A DNA stretch of 64,000 bases, from the NCBI RefSeq assembly GCF_964023145.1, contig NZ_CAXIED010000001.1, positions 1 through 64,000 of the forward strand, given 5' to 3'. Of the stretch, positions 7,067-15,545 are shown one piece after another. The notes below the pieces were generated by a model. That model ran no database searches. It worked only from the letters and a program-made list of their open reading frames with translations, and was not told the origin of the DNA. This DNA is from Chlamydia sp. BM-2023. Its GTDB lineage: Bacteria; Chlamydiota; Chlamydiia; Chlamydiales; Chlamydiaceae. The stretch's first letter is position 1; every line of letters begins with the position of its first letter. A program made the translations under genes and the position numbers.

Positions 7067-7999
7067 CTAGAAAAAGACGGGAAAATGTCCCGGATGTTGA
7101 TACCAATTGTTAAGATCTTTTGTTGAATGTTTGAGTATCCGTGAGTCTAACCTCTCTAAGAAATCCCTTCTACCCACATACAAGGCAGCTTGCTCGCAGA
7201 AACTATTATACAACTCTCGCCACTGAAACTCTGGGGTTCCCTCCTCGTAAAACCTTGAGGATTGTTGGGGAGAAGCTGTATCATCAAATCTTAGAGCGTG
7301 GTAGCCCATGGACATTTGGTAGAATGTTCTGTAGTAACATGAGCTATCTAGGGCTAAAGCGTGTTCTACACTACGAATATCAGGGTTCTGATTTACATAC
7401 TCCGATAGATCTAATAACGAAAAATAGCTGACAGCAAAACATAGTTGCAAATATTCTGTAGCTAGAGTGTTAAAATCTTTACCTTCTTGAGCATCCGAAG
7501 AGGACCCACTTACCCCCTGGTCTCTTTGAGCCTTATAATTTTGCAGTTCAGCAAATTTTCCCTCCGCTAGGGATAGAAGTAGAGTAATATCTTTATTTAT
7601 AGGGGGGAGGACCTTTGAAGGCCATTCTGGGGAAGCTACTCCCGCCTGCGAGGAAATTTGCTGTTCTGCGTAGAGAAGAGCCGCCTGCCCTGAAGAAGTG
7701 AGGACGGGTGGATTGTTTACTACTTCTTGAGAAGACTCTAGTTTTTTCTTTGCCAACAGCGATGAAATACCGATACTCAAAACAGCAACTAGAGACAACC
7801 CTATAAGCAAGCTACCAATGATCAATAAGGGGAGGCTTCCTGCACCGGCCAAACCGAGAGCGCCTATTAGAGTAGTAGCTATGGAAATAATAATAAGAAC
7901 GGGTAAACCCAATGCTTTTAGGGGATGAGCTGGTCTAAAGGAATCCTCCGACAATTCAGGCACGCCGGAATCTCTTTCAACAAACTGTATACTACTCAT
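7067..7999 (-). CDS. Inc/TMH-family membrane protein, paralogue 7
   Basis: Function unknown; 310 residues, opening MSSIQFVERDS. The head (about residues 30-82) has turn LGLAGAGSLPLLIIGSLLIG. The C-terminal domain shows PPINKDITLLLSLAEGKF, YLQLCFAVSYFSLLDLSEYV, YYRTFYQMSMGYHALRF and FYEEGTPEFQWRELYNSFC, then EQAALYVGRRD. The segment matching RFLH-x-C in paralogues 2-4 is shortened here (RFDDTASPQQSS). It has a good promoter of its own. Confidence 0.87.
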   Translation of the reverse strand: MSSIQFVERDSGVPELSEDSFRPAHPLKALGLPVLIIISIATTLIGALGLAGAGSLPLLIIGSLLIGLSLVAVLSIGISSLLAKKKLESSQEVVNNPPVLTSSGQAALLYAEQQISSQAGVASPEWPSKVLPPINKDITLLLSLAEGKFAELQNYKAQRDQGVSGSSSDAQEGKDFNTLATEYLQLCFAVSYFSLLDLSEYVNQNPDIRSVEHALALDSSCYYRTFYQMSMGYHALRFDDTASPQQSSRFYEEGTPEFQWRELYNSFCEQAALYVGRRDFLERLDSRILKHSTKDLNNWYQHPGHFPVFF

Positions 8000-8031
8000 C
8001 TAGAACACCAAAACAAAAATTAATACGAAAT

Positions 8032-8060
8032 ATTTTAAAACTTCTAATAATAAAAATCAA
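8032..8060 (-). promoter_or_regulatory. Sigma66-type promoter of paralogue 7
   Basis: On the minus strand TTGATT (8055-8060), a 17-nt spacer and TAAAAT (8032-8037), five of six matches to the -10 consensus. The distance to the ATG fits the rest of the array, although the TTTTAAC half of the box has drifted to TTTTTAT. Confidence 0.65.
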
Positions 8061-8223
8061 ATTTATTAAAATTTAATAGCAGAAAAATAGATAATTATCT
8101 TGTTAAGTTTTTAACAAAACAAAGAAAAAGAACCCTAATTATCTTAAATAATCTGGAAAGACGAATTTCTAAAAAAGTGTTCCAGGAATAAAACACGAAT
8201 GACATTTTCTCGCTTATAAAGCG

Positions 8224-8248
8224 AAAAAACCCTAGAGGATATCTAGGG
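8224..8248 (-). terminator. Rho-independent terminator of paralogue 8
   Basis: On the minus strand a CCCTAG/CTAGGG stem with a short loop is followed by six T (8224-8229), about 40 nt past the stop of the gene at 8288. Confidence 0.8.
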
Positions 8249-8287
8249 CTCTGTTCACCTTTAATAGTTTCGCTTAAAAACGAAATT

Positions 8288-9265
8288 CTAGGTGGGGATG
8301 GTTCCAGGATGACGGTGATCGATAGCAAGATCCGCTCTAGAATGTTTTACAAGACGTATTTCCGTTTCCTCAGCAACTGCCAGATCACCGATCCAACAGC
8401 GAGCTTGCTCACAAAAACTGTTAAATAACATTCTCCATTGATATTCTGGAGTGCCTTCTTGATAAAACCTTGCCACCGCAGCCTGTTGAGCTTCATCGTC
8501 GTCTTCTAAACCTGATTGGTATAAAAATCTCATTCGGTGATAAGCAGAAGAGATACGATAGAATGCGTTATAGGCATAGGAATTCTGCCGATACAACGTT
8601 AATAGATTAGAAGTGTAATCTTGAGGGTAGGAGCTCCTAAGTGCAGGAATATCTAGCAGCGTTAAATAACTCTCTGCAAAAGCCAACTGCATATATTCCG
8701 TCATGATTGGGCAAACTAAAGTCCAAGATTCGGGATTTCTAGGGTAAACATAGTAATTACTCTCCTGATCAACAATATATTGATGAGTTTCCTGAATTTT
8801 ATTCCCCAGCAATGCTGAGATGCGAGAGATTTCTGGATTTTCAGGAGAACGCAGGCCTCCCCAAAAATCTTCCGGCACTTGAACCTCCTCCCCAGCTAGA
8901 CGATTCCTTGCGTAAGCAAGAGCTTGCTCTGCTACAGGAGGCAGTTCTGGCCTAATCAGAGGTAGTTCCCGCAGCTCCTCTTGTCTTAGCTCCTCTTGCC
9001 TTTTCCTCTTTCGGCAGATTTCCATGATACTGCTTAAAATACAACAGCCCAGAAAAACGCTGCCTATAATTATTAAAGGAAGACTTGCCACTCCTGCGGC
9101 ACCGGTTGCACCGACTACTAGAAGAATGATAGAAACAATAGCGCCTAGAACAATACCAAAAACTCTTGAACACTCCACACATTTCAACCTTCGTTCGATG
9201 ATAGCTTCCGAAGTCAATAATTCATTACTCCGTTCAGCTTGCTGATTCTGGATGATATTAGCCAT
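8288..9265 (-). CDS. Inc/TMH-family membrane protein, paralogue 8
   Basis: Function unknown; 325 residues. The head (about residues 35-85) has TGAAGVASLPLIIIGSVFLG, then a very basic/acidic stretch (RKRKRQEELRQEELRELP). The C-terminal domain has RSPENPEISRISALLGNKI, MQLAFAESYLTLLDIPAL, YYRIS-like NAFYRISSAYHRMRFLYQSG and FYQEGTPEYQWRMLFNSFC, then EQARCWIGD. I start at the ATG at 9265 (MANIIQN); the in-frame TTG three codons upstream has no ribosome site. It is followed by a terminator. Confidence 0.87.
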   Translation of the reverse strand: MANIIQNQQAERSNELLTSEAIIERRLKCVECSRVFGIVLGAIVSIILLVVGATGAAGVASLPLIIIGSVFLGCCILSSIMEICRKRKRQEELRQEELRELPLIRPELPPVAEQALAYARNRLAGEEVQVPEDFWGGLRSPENPEISRISALLGNKIQETHQYIVDQESNYYVYPRNPESWTLVCPIMTEYMQLAFAESYLTLLDIPALRSSYPQDYTSNLLTLYRQNSYAYNAFYRISSAYHRMRFLYQSGLEDDDEAQQAAVARFYQEGTPEYQWRMLFNSFCEQARCWIGDLAVAEETEIRLVKHSRADLAIDHRHPGTIPT

Positions 9266-9567
9266 AATTACCAAAATTAAAAATAGGACGCAGAATCCTA
9301 TATTGCCGTTAGAAAAAAAGCAAATATCATGTTATTTATTAACAATAACAATAAAAGCAAACAGTTAAAAACAAGAGTTTTAGCGAAAAAAAGACAAACT
9401 ATTTGAATCAATGGAAAGAAAGCTTAAACATTGTAAAGAAAAGCGCTGAAACAAAGCTAAATGATTGAAGACAGACTCGTGGAGTCTAGGAAAAATGCTG
9501 GATTACTTTCATAATGATCGCGCTCCAGACAGGCGCAATTTTATCTCGGGGAACCCCAAGGGGACAA

Positions 9568-9617
9568 CAGGAGCAGGACCCCTCCGTAAGGAGGGGAGGG
9601 GGATCGAGCTGCTCCTG
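9568..9617. repeat. Nested inverted repeat
   Basis: CAGGAGCAG (9568-9576) is the exact complement of CTGCTCCTG (9609-9617). Between them CCCCTCC (9579-9585) pairs with GGAGGGG (9590-9596). It lies within the relic of a TMH-family head. Confidence 0.6.
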
Positions 9618-9745
9618 CAAGACTAGGGACTCCCAATACTACAAATAAAATAGAGGCGACTATTGTGTAGCTACGGCTGTTTCTAAAACCAGAAGTAGAG
9701 GGTTGTGCGCACAAAAATTACGCATACCCATCTCTTGAGGAGACC
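9570..9745 (-). pseudogene. Relic of a TMH-family hydrophobic head
   Basis: One minus-strand frame reads SYTIVASILFVVLGVPSLAG, which matches the head of live paralogues (for example AASVLIILGSLNLAG). The reading runs into GC-rich sequence with no second membrane segment. The only nearby ATG (MRNFCAHN) is in another frame that stops after 22 codons. This is a frameshifted and truncated copy. Confidence 0.6.
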
Positions 9746-9757
9746 TGATTGCTGTTA

Positions 9758-10279
9758 TCAGGAGTCTTGCTCCGATTGATCATCGGTATCGCTTTCACTA
9801 TCAGTATAGACTTGGCCTTCGGTACGGACCCTACTATCGGTACTGACTTTGGAAGATATCTCAAGGCTGTTCCTTCTGGAAGTATCTTGCCGTCTAGCTC
9901 CTTCTGTAACTAGAGCTCCGGTCTCTTCGTTTCCTTTCTTTTTTGCTTTCAAGTATTTCCTTCTCACTAAACATCCAATCAACGCTATGCCCAGAAGCAC
10001 TTGGAATCCTACCCCAACCGCTGAAGTCACTAAAACATACGTGCTCAGAGGCCCGAGCAAACCGAGGGCAGACACTACTAACATGACAATAGGCAGAGAA
10101 AGAGCAAAAATTATCAAACAAATTGAGGCTACTCGTTTCAAAGTTTCCTTAGCGGAAGAGGAGGGCTTCTTAATCTCCTGGGATAATGACGTAGTTGTAG
10201 ATGCTTGTGCATCCTGCGGCTCTTCCTCAGGAAACTGAGACATACTGGCTAAAAGACAGGACAGTAATGCAATGGACAT
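9758..10279 (-). CDS. Small Inc-like membrane protein with acidic tail
   Basis: Function unknown; 173 residues from the ATG at 10279 (MSIALLSCLL), which has GAGG five nt upstream. A second possible start is MSQFPEEE, 12 codons later. A polar Ser/Thr-rich segment precedes two hydrophobic helices (about residues 50-72 and 80-108) with an LGLLGPLSTYVLV turn, then a basic RRKYLKAKKK stretch and an acidic tail (DSESDTDDQSEQDS). The two-helix head recalls the array family, but the FYxxGTxE domain is absent. It may be a head-only relative or a separate Inc. Both tails would face the cytosol in the usual Inc topology (inference). Confidence 0.75.
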   Translation of the reverse strand: MSIALLSCLLASMSQFPEEEPQDAQASTTTSLSQEIKKPSSSAKETLKRVASICLIIFALSLPIVMLVVSALGLLGPLSTYVLVTSAVGVGFQVLLGIALIGCLVRRKYLKAKKKGNEETGALVTEGARRQDTSRRNSLEISSKVSTDSRVRTEGQVYTDSESDTDDQSEQDS

Positions 10280-10642
10280 GTGAACCTCACAAAATAAAAA
10301 GACCCACAAATTATATACGAATTAAAAATAAAAAGATTCACAATTATATATAATTAAAAATAAAAACGAGAAAACACTAATTAAAACTTAAAAGCTTAAG
10401 TAATATTAAGAAAACTTTAAATTAAAAAAAGACTATACGGGCTATTCACAGAAGCGACCTTCCTGAATTGGCACCCAAACCGAAGCGCAAGCGGGAGCTC
10501 TCCACGGCCAAGGTAAAAAAGCCCCCTAGAAATGCGGGACATAAATACCGAGGTCCCTAATCTGGCTCTAGAAAACAATAGGCGTAAAAACCCTCCATAT
10601 CCAGGCTGTTCAGATCTTATCAGATTAAACAAGGGGAGATAG
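10280..10642. other. Gene-free stretch
   Basis: About 360 nt. 10300-10430 is very AT-rich with short direct repeats (AATTAAAAATAAAAA-like), which probably include the promoter of the gene at 9758-10279. A 71-codon minus-strand frame at 10417-10632 shows no resemblance to the families here and I do not call it. Confidence 0.5.
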
Positions 10643-11626
10643 CTAAATCACTATGTTTCCACGAAATTTATAAATAGGCCCGAGATCAGGGGTCGAGTGA
10701 TTGATCAAAGAGGGCTCTAAAGCCTTAGCTTTTTTCTTGCTACCAATATACCACTGCGCTTGCTCACAAAAACAATTATAGAGATTTCTCCAGCCACCTT
10801 CTAATCCTTCCTGATAAAACATACGCTCGCGATTTTTTACCATTTCTTCGGTCAAATGCTTGCTATAATCACTGGATCTTAAGTGAAGCCTTCTTAGAAA
10901 GGAATATGCGGCAGACATCTTGTAAAATGTGATATAATAACTCAGTTCTCTTCGAGTTAAAATTTCTAGATGAGATCCAACGCTGGGATTTTTTGCTAAA
11001 TAGAGCGGTAAATCGAGTAACCCAAGATAGCTTACGGCAAAGGACAGCTGCAGATATTCTGTAGCAAGCTTATTGAATTTCTCCATGGTATCGGGTGTAG
11101 AAGGAGAGTCGTGTTTCCCTTTATCGGTCATATCTAGCAAATTCATTAATTTTGAGCCTTTCTCTATTTGTAGAGCATAAATCTGCGAGATGGCGGGGTT
11201 AAGCGGGGAGGGACGAATTCCTCCTATAGGTTCGGGTAAACGTCCCCATAATAAGCCTGTAGCAGGGGTTTCCTCTTCTCCAAGATCAAAAATCTCCTCC
11301 TTTATCCGTGCCTGTTCTTTTGCGTAGGACAATGCCTCGACAGCTTCTGGCGTTAGCGGGGGACAGGAAGATGTAAGAACAGCGTGTTTTATAAAAACAC
11401 CTCCCAAAAGCGTTCCCATCAAAGCAAGGGAGACCAGTCCACCTATCGTCAGTCCTAAGCTAATAGCTGATCCGGAAAGACCAAGGACGCCAACAGCTAC
11501 ACAAGCAATGGAGGCCAGGGCAATAGCTACTAAATAACTGGTTTTTGTAGGCTTGGATTTTAGAAAAGAAGTTAGCCTAGAAGCTAGAGTCGCATTTTTA
11601 AATCTGACTAAATTAAGATCTACCAT
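10643..11626 (-). CDS. Inc/TMH-family membrane protein, paralogue 10
   Basis: Function unknown; 327 residues from the ATG at 11626 (MVDLNLVRFKN); the TTG three codons upstream is rejected for lack of a ribosome site. The head (about residues 32-85) reads LGLSGSAISLGLTIGGLVSL. The C-terminal domain shows SPLNPAISQIYALQIEKG, YLQLSFAVSYLGLLDLPLYL, ITFYKMSAAYSFLRRLH and FYQEGLEGGWRNLYNCFC, then EQAQWYIGSKKK. GT of the signature is GL here. This is the last and most upstream full-length member of the array in the window. Confidence 0.87.
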   Translation of the reverse strand: MVDLNLVRFKNATLASRLTSFLKSKPTKTSYLVAIALASIACVAVGVLGLSGSAISLGLTIGGLVSLALMGTLLGGVFIKHAVLTSSCPPLTPEAVEALSYAKEQARIKEEIFDLGEEETPATGLLWGRLPEPIGGIRPSPLNPAISQIYALQIEKGSKLMNLLDMTDKGKHDSPSTPDTMEKFNKLATEYLQLSFAVSYLGLLDLPLYLAKNPSVGSHLEILTRRELSYYITFYKMSAAYSFLRRLHLRSSDYSKHLTEEMVKNRERMFYQEGLEGGWRNLYNCFCEQAQWYIGSKKKAKALEPSLINHSTPDLGPIYKFRGNIVI

Positions 11627-11673
11627 AAATTCCAACTAAACACATTATGAGAACAATTTTCTCATAATTTTTA

Positions 11674-11685
11674 GTTAAAATATCT
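11674..11685 (-). promoter_or_regulatory. Conserved upstream box of paralogue 10
   Basis: On the minus strand AGATATTTTAAC, a diverged form of the array box, 48 nt upstream of the ATG. The TTTTAAC half is intact; the TTGA half is not. Confidence 0.4.
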
Positions 11686-11689
11686 ACCG

Positions 11690-11805
11690 GAGAGTATAAA
11701 AATATTATAAACGAAGCAATTACAGTTATTAAGATTGCAATGATTCTGAAAAATATCAAAAGATCTGTTTCCCAGCGAATGCGGCAAACAGTGTAGGCAT
11801 TGTTA
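11690..11805 (-). pseudogene. Possible relic of a membrane-protein head
   Basis: One minus-strand frame reads LLIFFRIIAILITVIASFII, similar in pattern to the first head helix of the array (for example LKIIVSFVVTIAASVLII). An ATG in another frame nearby stops after 14 codons. The match is short and hydrophobic, so it could be chance. Confidence 0.25.
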
Positions 11806-11927
11806 ATTGTTAGCAGTATACTACTTAAGTCATTAAAGTGTAATTAATTGGTTTTATTAAAAACTATTAATTATGCAACATAATACATATTATCAGACCA
11901 TATAAATTAAAGTAATATACGCTAAAT

Positions 11928-12839
11928 CTATTCCAGTCCCTCTGCTCCAAGTTGGGTCACTATTATTCCAGCATGCCCCAAGAAATCTTCTTTGAAGAAG
12001 CAAGGCACTTTTTCTAAACAAGCAGGTCGAATCGATTGGTTTCTATCTTTATGTTTCTCAATCAACAGCTGTAGGTCCTCATCAGAAAGTTCAGTTAATC
12101 CACGGAAGACCATTTCTCTTTGTATAATTTTCGCTCCCTCCCCCTGAATATCCTTGAGCAGTTCGCGTGCATTGTCCGCAGAAAAACATGAGTAGGCGTA
12201 TTCTGCGTATTTTTCAAATTTTTCGCTTTCACTCACAGCGTCCAGATAAAATCTAGGAACGTCCCTTTTGGTTTCAGGCAAGCCAGGAACATAGGTAAAC
12301 ATCCTATTCCGGAAGTATGGTGCGGCTAGAATAAATGAGAATTTTTTGTTTATTCCTGAAGGATTTAAGAGAGCAATCCCCGAATCTTCAAGAACTTCTG
12401 GAGACAGACCTAATAAAATTAAACTGAAGGATACATCTAGCTGATTTCGTTCCATAGGGCTTAAACTCGGAAGTGTTAAGTACCTATCTATGATCTGTGT
12501 TTTACCTAGGAATTCTGTTTCAATGGCCCTTCCTCGGTATTTAACAGACAGAGCAATACGCAGCACTAATTTCAAGACCAACAAGACGATTATAGGAATA
12601 ATCAATACGCAAGCTAGGATCCTAGAGATTTCTTTTAAGCACGAGTGCGGAGTCTGAATCTTGCGATAGACCAGCCCCCTGTCCCGTATAGAAATAACCT
12701 CTACTGTTCTCGTACGAAAACAAAAGCAGTTGTCTACAGTCTCAACTACTTTTTCTAATCTTGTAGACTTGCCCCTCAAAGACTGCTGTTTCAAAAACTG
12801 AGGAGCAAAAACTAACGAACTAAATAAAGAAATATTCAA
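11928..12839 (-). CDS. DUF648-like chlamydial membrane protein A
   Basis: Function unknown; 303 residues. The N-terminal block (MNISLFSSLVFAPQFL, then LRGKSTRLEKVVETVDNCF) is shared with three other genes in this region. A long hydrophobic segment (about residues 72-95) ends in LKLVLRIALSVKYRG, a pattern common to all four. The C-terminal half is soluble and includes YLTLPSLSPMERNQLDVSF and PGLPETKRDVPRFYLDAV, where the others have a similar LPPL..F.PG layout. I believe this is the chlamydia-only family DUF648, from memory. It pairs with the next gene (58-nt gap). Confidence 0.8.
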   Translation of the reverse strand: MNISLFSSLVFAPQFLKQQSLRGKSTRLEKVVETVDNCFCFRTRTVEVISIRDRGLVYRKIQTPHSCLKEISRILACVLIIPIIVLLVLKLVLRIALSVKYRGRAIETEFLGKTQIIDRYLTLPSLSPMERNQLDVSFSLILLGLSPEVLEDSGIALLNPSGINKKFSFILAAPYFRNRMFTYVPGLPETKRDVPRFYLDAVSESEKFEKYAEYAYSCFSADNARELLKDIQGEGAKIIQREMVFRGLTELSDEDLQLLIEKHKDRNQSIRPACLEKVPCFFKEDFLGHAGIIVTQLGAEGLE

Positions 12840-12897
12840 TTAAACCAACTTAAATACATCAAATTAGTTTCTTATTATACAAAGGGTTATAAAAAAG

Positions 12898-13803
12898 TTA
12901 ACCCCTTAATTTTTTCTCTGAAATAATTACTATATGATTTCCTCTAACGTCCATTCTAAGGACTCCACATTCTGATCCAGAGTTTGCTAAGATTCTTTCC
13001 GCTTCCTCACGACTTAGGCCCCCTCCTCTCTGTCTTAGCTCCCCCTGAAGAAGAGTGATGCCAAGAATATGCCTTTGATGAACTAAATCGGCAGCGAATC
13101 TCCTATTTGCTTCGAAAGACCTTTCTCCTTGCGGGATATGGGTAAATACATATCCAGGGAGAGCATCTAACTCAAATCGGATCAAAACACCCTCTTCTGG
13201 GAGAGCAGATGCATGAATCCCCTCTCTAGCCAGGGTAGCTAAAGTTACTCCTGGAGACAAAATACTTTGAATCTTAGAATCTATGACCTGCTGCTGAACT
13301 TCGGTAAACCTAGGAAGGATTAGAAACTCTCTCATAATGCGCGTTTGAGCCTGTGGTGTGTCAGGATCTATGCGGATGCGGGAAACGGGGACTTGTAGGT
13401 CTTCTTGAGGGAGAACGACTTCTTCAACCCGAGGAGCCTCCACTGGAGGGAAAGCTTCCATTTGAAGAGTAGGAGGGAGCTCCGCTGCAGAAAACTCAGG
13501 GTATTTCGATAATAAACAAAATCTAAGGATCAGCTTAACAGCTAAAAGTACAATTAAAGGAAGTATTAAAAGAGCTAGGAAAATTTTTAAACATTTCTGC
13601 GCTCCGGAAACAGGAAAATGAACTCTCTCGTAGACCGCTCTGGCTTGGATATCCAACCCTACTTCCACACCTTGACCATCAAACGTTAGCAGCCTATCTA
13701 CGCATGTAACTGCCCTCTCCAAACTGGTCGACCTACCCGACTCCGATTTCCATTGAATATACTCCTGAGAAAAACTAACGGGGGTACAAAAACTAATAGC
13801 CAT
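12898..13803 (-). CDS. DUF648-like chlamydial membrane protein B
   Basis: Function unknown; 301 residues. N-terminal family block (VSFSQEYIQWKSESGRSTSL, then ERAVTCVDRLL) and the hydrophobic segment at about residues 82-106 ending LKLILRFCLLSKYPE. A Pro/Glu/Val-rich linker (PPVEAPRVEEVVLPQEDLQV) follows. The C-terminal half has LPRFTEVQQQVIDSKIQ and LDALPGYVFTHIPQGER, matching the counterpart blocks of its neighbour. It is probably co-transcribed with the gene at 11928. Both sit immediately downstream of the purine operon. Confidence 0.8.
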   Translation of the reverse strand: MAISFCTPVSFSQEYIQWKSESGRSTSLERAVTCVDRLLTFDGQGVEVGLDIQARAVYERVHFPVSGAQKCLKIFLALLILPLIVLLAVKLILRFCLLSKYPEFSAAELPPTLQMEAFPPVEAPRVEEVVLPQEDLQVPVSRIRIDPDTPQAQTRIMREFLILPRFTEVQQQVIDSKIQSILSPGVTLATLAREGIHASALPEEGVLIRFELDALPGYVFTHIPQGERSFEANRRFAADLVHQRHILGITLLQGELRQRGGGLSREEAERILANSGSECGVLRMDVRGNHIVIISEKKLRG

Positions 13804-14096
13804 ATTACCACTGAAAAAATAATTATAAATAAATAATGCCGAAACATTTTAACAAAAATTATAATTTTTTTAAACAACAACATTAAAACAACTAGCTTTA
13901 AATAAAGCATTTACAAAAAACTAACAATAAAATAAGTGCTTTAAAGATATGATGGCATGTCTCTTGAACCGTTAAAAGGGTCGACTGCGGCATTTGTAAC
14001 TATAACTCGAAGATTTGTATTTCGAACTAGTACATGATTCGGTTAGTCAGGGGGCACTAAGAATGGGTAACTAGAGGGCTTTGCTCTTAAATATCG

Positions 14097-15518
14097 TTAA
14101 AGACTACTTGAAGACTGGCTAAATAGAACTTGTTTCGACAGGTTCTCCTTAGAAAACATACCCACACCTGTGTCTTGAAAGGCTAACAAATACTGTAATA
14201 TTCTGCCTAAAAGTTCTACCTTGGTCTCTATGTCTATGAACGCGGAAACTATGGCCTCGGTATTTAGCTGAATTAATTCTCTAACAGTTATGGGAGCAGC
14301 GTTTGCTGGCTCTACGGGAATAAAAATATTTTCATCTATGGGGAAACCTGCAAGCAGCAGCATGGTATTTGCCAAAGACAATCCCCCCATTTGTGGATTA
14401 TCGGAACTGAGAGCTATACGGATTTTATGCTGCCTAAACAAAGAGAAGAAAGGATGATCATCAACACGATCGATCATGGTTTTGCTTATCTTGGATTCCC
14501 CTGAGTATTGGTGCACTGAAGCCCCTAATATCAAATTAATAATTGGGGCCATGACCAGAGTGACATCTTTTTCTAGAATTTCGCAAATAGTAGGGAGATG
14601 TTCTATTGCTTGAAAACCATGAGCTATTCTTTGAACGGGTAAATTCTTCAAGGTTCTGTTTAGATACAAAAAACCAGTTCCTTCACCGGCATGAGCCTCA
14701 CAGCCAAAACCATTTTCATAAGCAAGATGATAACCAGAAATTAGGTTTTCAGGGGCAGCTTCTGGACAATTTTCAGAACCTGCGGACTGTAAACCTACAA
14801 ACAGATTTGGGAAATGCCTACTGGCTTCATTTAACCAAAGAGTCGCATCTTTTGATCTTTGTTGGGTAGTTTTTTGAAGATTAGAAGCCCCGGTTTTATT
14901 AAAACAATTTAAGAATTTAAGAACTACACCTTGGCTCAGGAAAAATTCGGAAGCTCTGAAAAGAACATCGTATAAACGTAACCGTGCTTCTTGCTGCTCT
15001 AAATGGGGATACAAAGCATAGGCCATACGAATGTTTTGCTGAACTTCGGTGTAAATAATATTATCATGCTTACATTGTTCCAGGTATTTTTGCAAAACCA
15101 GCCATAAATCACTTTCGTTTTGAATTCCTCCTGGAGGGTATCTATGTCCCTGTACTGTGGCCATAATACGGTCAAAACCAGAAAAATCGCGATTTATAAT
15201 GGCATATTTTAAAGAAGACGCATCAGGATCTTGATCATAACGGATACCTTCAAAATTTTGAAAAATTTCAGAGTAATATCTATGAGGATTTTTATCAGCA
15301 AGAGGCTTAGCTTCCCACTGTGTTTTTTCCCATTTTATAAGGCCATTTCTTACTCCTAATTCCCAAGCGGTAGTTGGAGAAATAGTACCAGGTAGATGAA
15401 CGTGAATATCGGCCTTAGGAAGATCTCTAATAAAATTACGAGAACAACGCATATTATCAAATGTCGAAGATAATCGCGTTAATTGCTTAATAAGAGACTG
15501 CAACCGATTGTCAATCAT
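14097..15518 (-). CDS. add: Adenosine deaminase
   Basis: Converts adenosine to inosine in purine salvage. The 473-residue product is longer than common bacterial enzymes (about 330-350), with an N-terminal extension before the first metal motif. Visible motifs are the zinc-ligand pair in LPKADIHVHLPGTIS, the catalytic glutamate in CEAHAGEGTGF, a conserved AHGF, and SSDNPQMGG, where the usual DD pair is DN. Its length and layout recall the ADA2/ADGF-like branch (inference). It is the third gene of guaB-guaA-add, 27 nt past guaA, a cluster known from the plasticity zone of several Chlamydia. Ribosome site is weak (AAGTGAG). Confidence 0.88.
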   Translation of the reverse strand: MIDNRLQSLIKQLTRLSSTFDNMRCSRNFIRDLPKADIHVHLPGTISPTTAWELGVRNGLIKWEKTQWEAKPLADKNPHRYYSEIFQNFEGIRYDQDPDASSLKYAIINRDFSGFDRIMATVQGHRYPPGGIQNESDLWLVLQKYLEQCKHDNIIYTEVQQNIRMAYALYPHLEQQEARLRLYDVLFRASEFFLSQGVVLKFLNCFNKTGASNLQKTTQQRSKDATLWLNEASRHFPNLFVGLQSAGSENCPEAAPENLISGYHLAYENGFGCEAHAGEGTGFLYLNRTLKNLPVQRIAHGFQAIEHLPTICEILEKDVTLVMAPIINLILGASVHQYSGESKISKTMIDRVDDHPFFSLFRQHKIRIALSSDNPQMGGLSLANTMLLLAGFPIDENIFIPVEPANAAPITVRELIQLNTEAIVSAFIDIETKVELLGRILQYLLAFQDTGVGMFSKENLSKQVLFSQSSSSL

Positions 15519-15545
15519 GACTCACTTATAATTACGTATTTCACC

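Larger units (their letters stand above)
9266..9757. other. Gene-free stretch carrying a decayed paralogue
   Basis: About 490 nt. The part nearest paralogue 8 (9266-9480) is AT-rich and should hold its promoter; a TTTGCT/TATAGG pair with 16-nt spacing lies about 50 nt upstream of the start. The rest holds a relic and an inverted repeat, listed separately. Confidence 0.55.
11627..11927. other. Gene-free stretch between the array and the DUF648-like genes
   Basis: About 300 nt. It holds the promoter box of paralogue 10 and a weak relic of a membrane head. The part next to the following gene (11810-11927) is AT-rich with no recognisable element. Confidence 0.5.

Noticed and set aside
10417..10632. 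Minus-strand 71-codon frame
   Set aside because: It has a stop and Met start but no resemblance to nearby families, no ribosome site and an Arg/Gly/Leu-rich composition suggesting chance.
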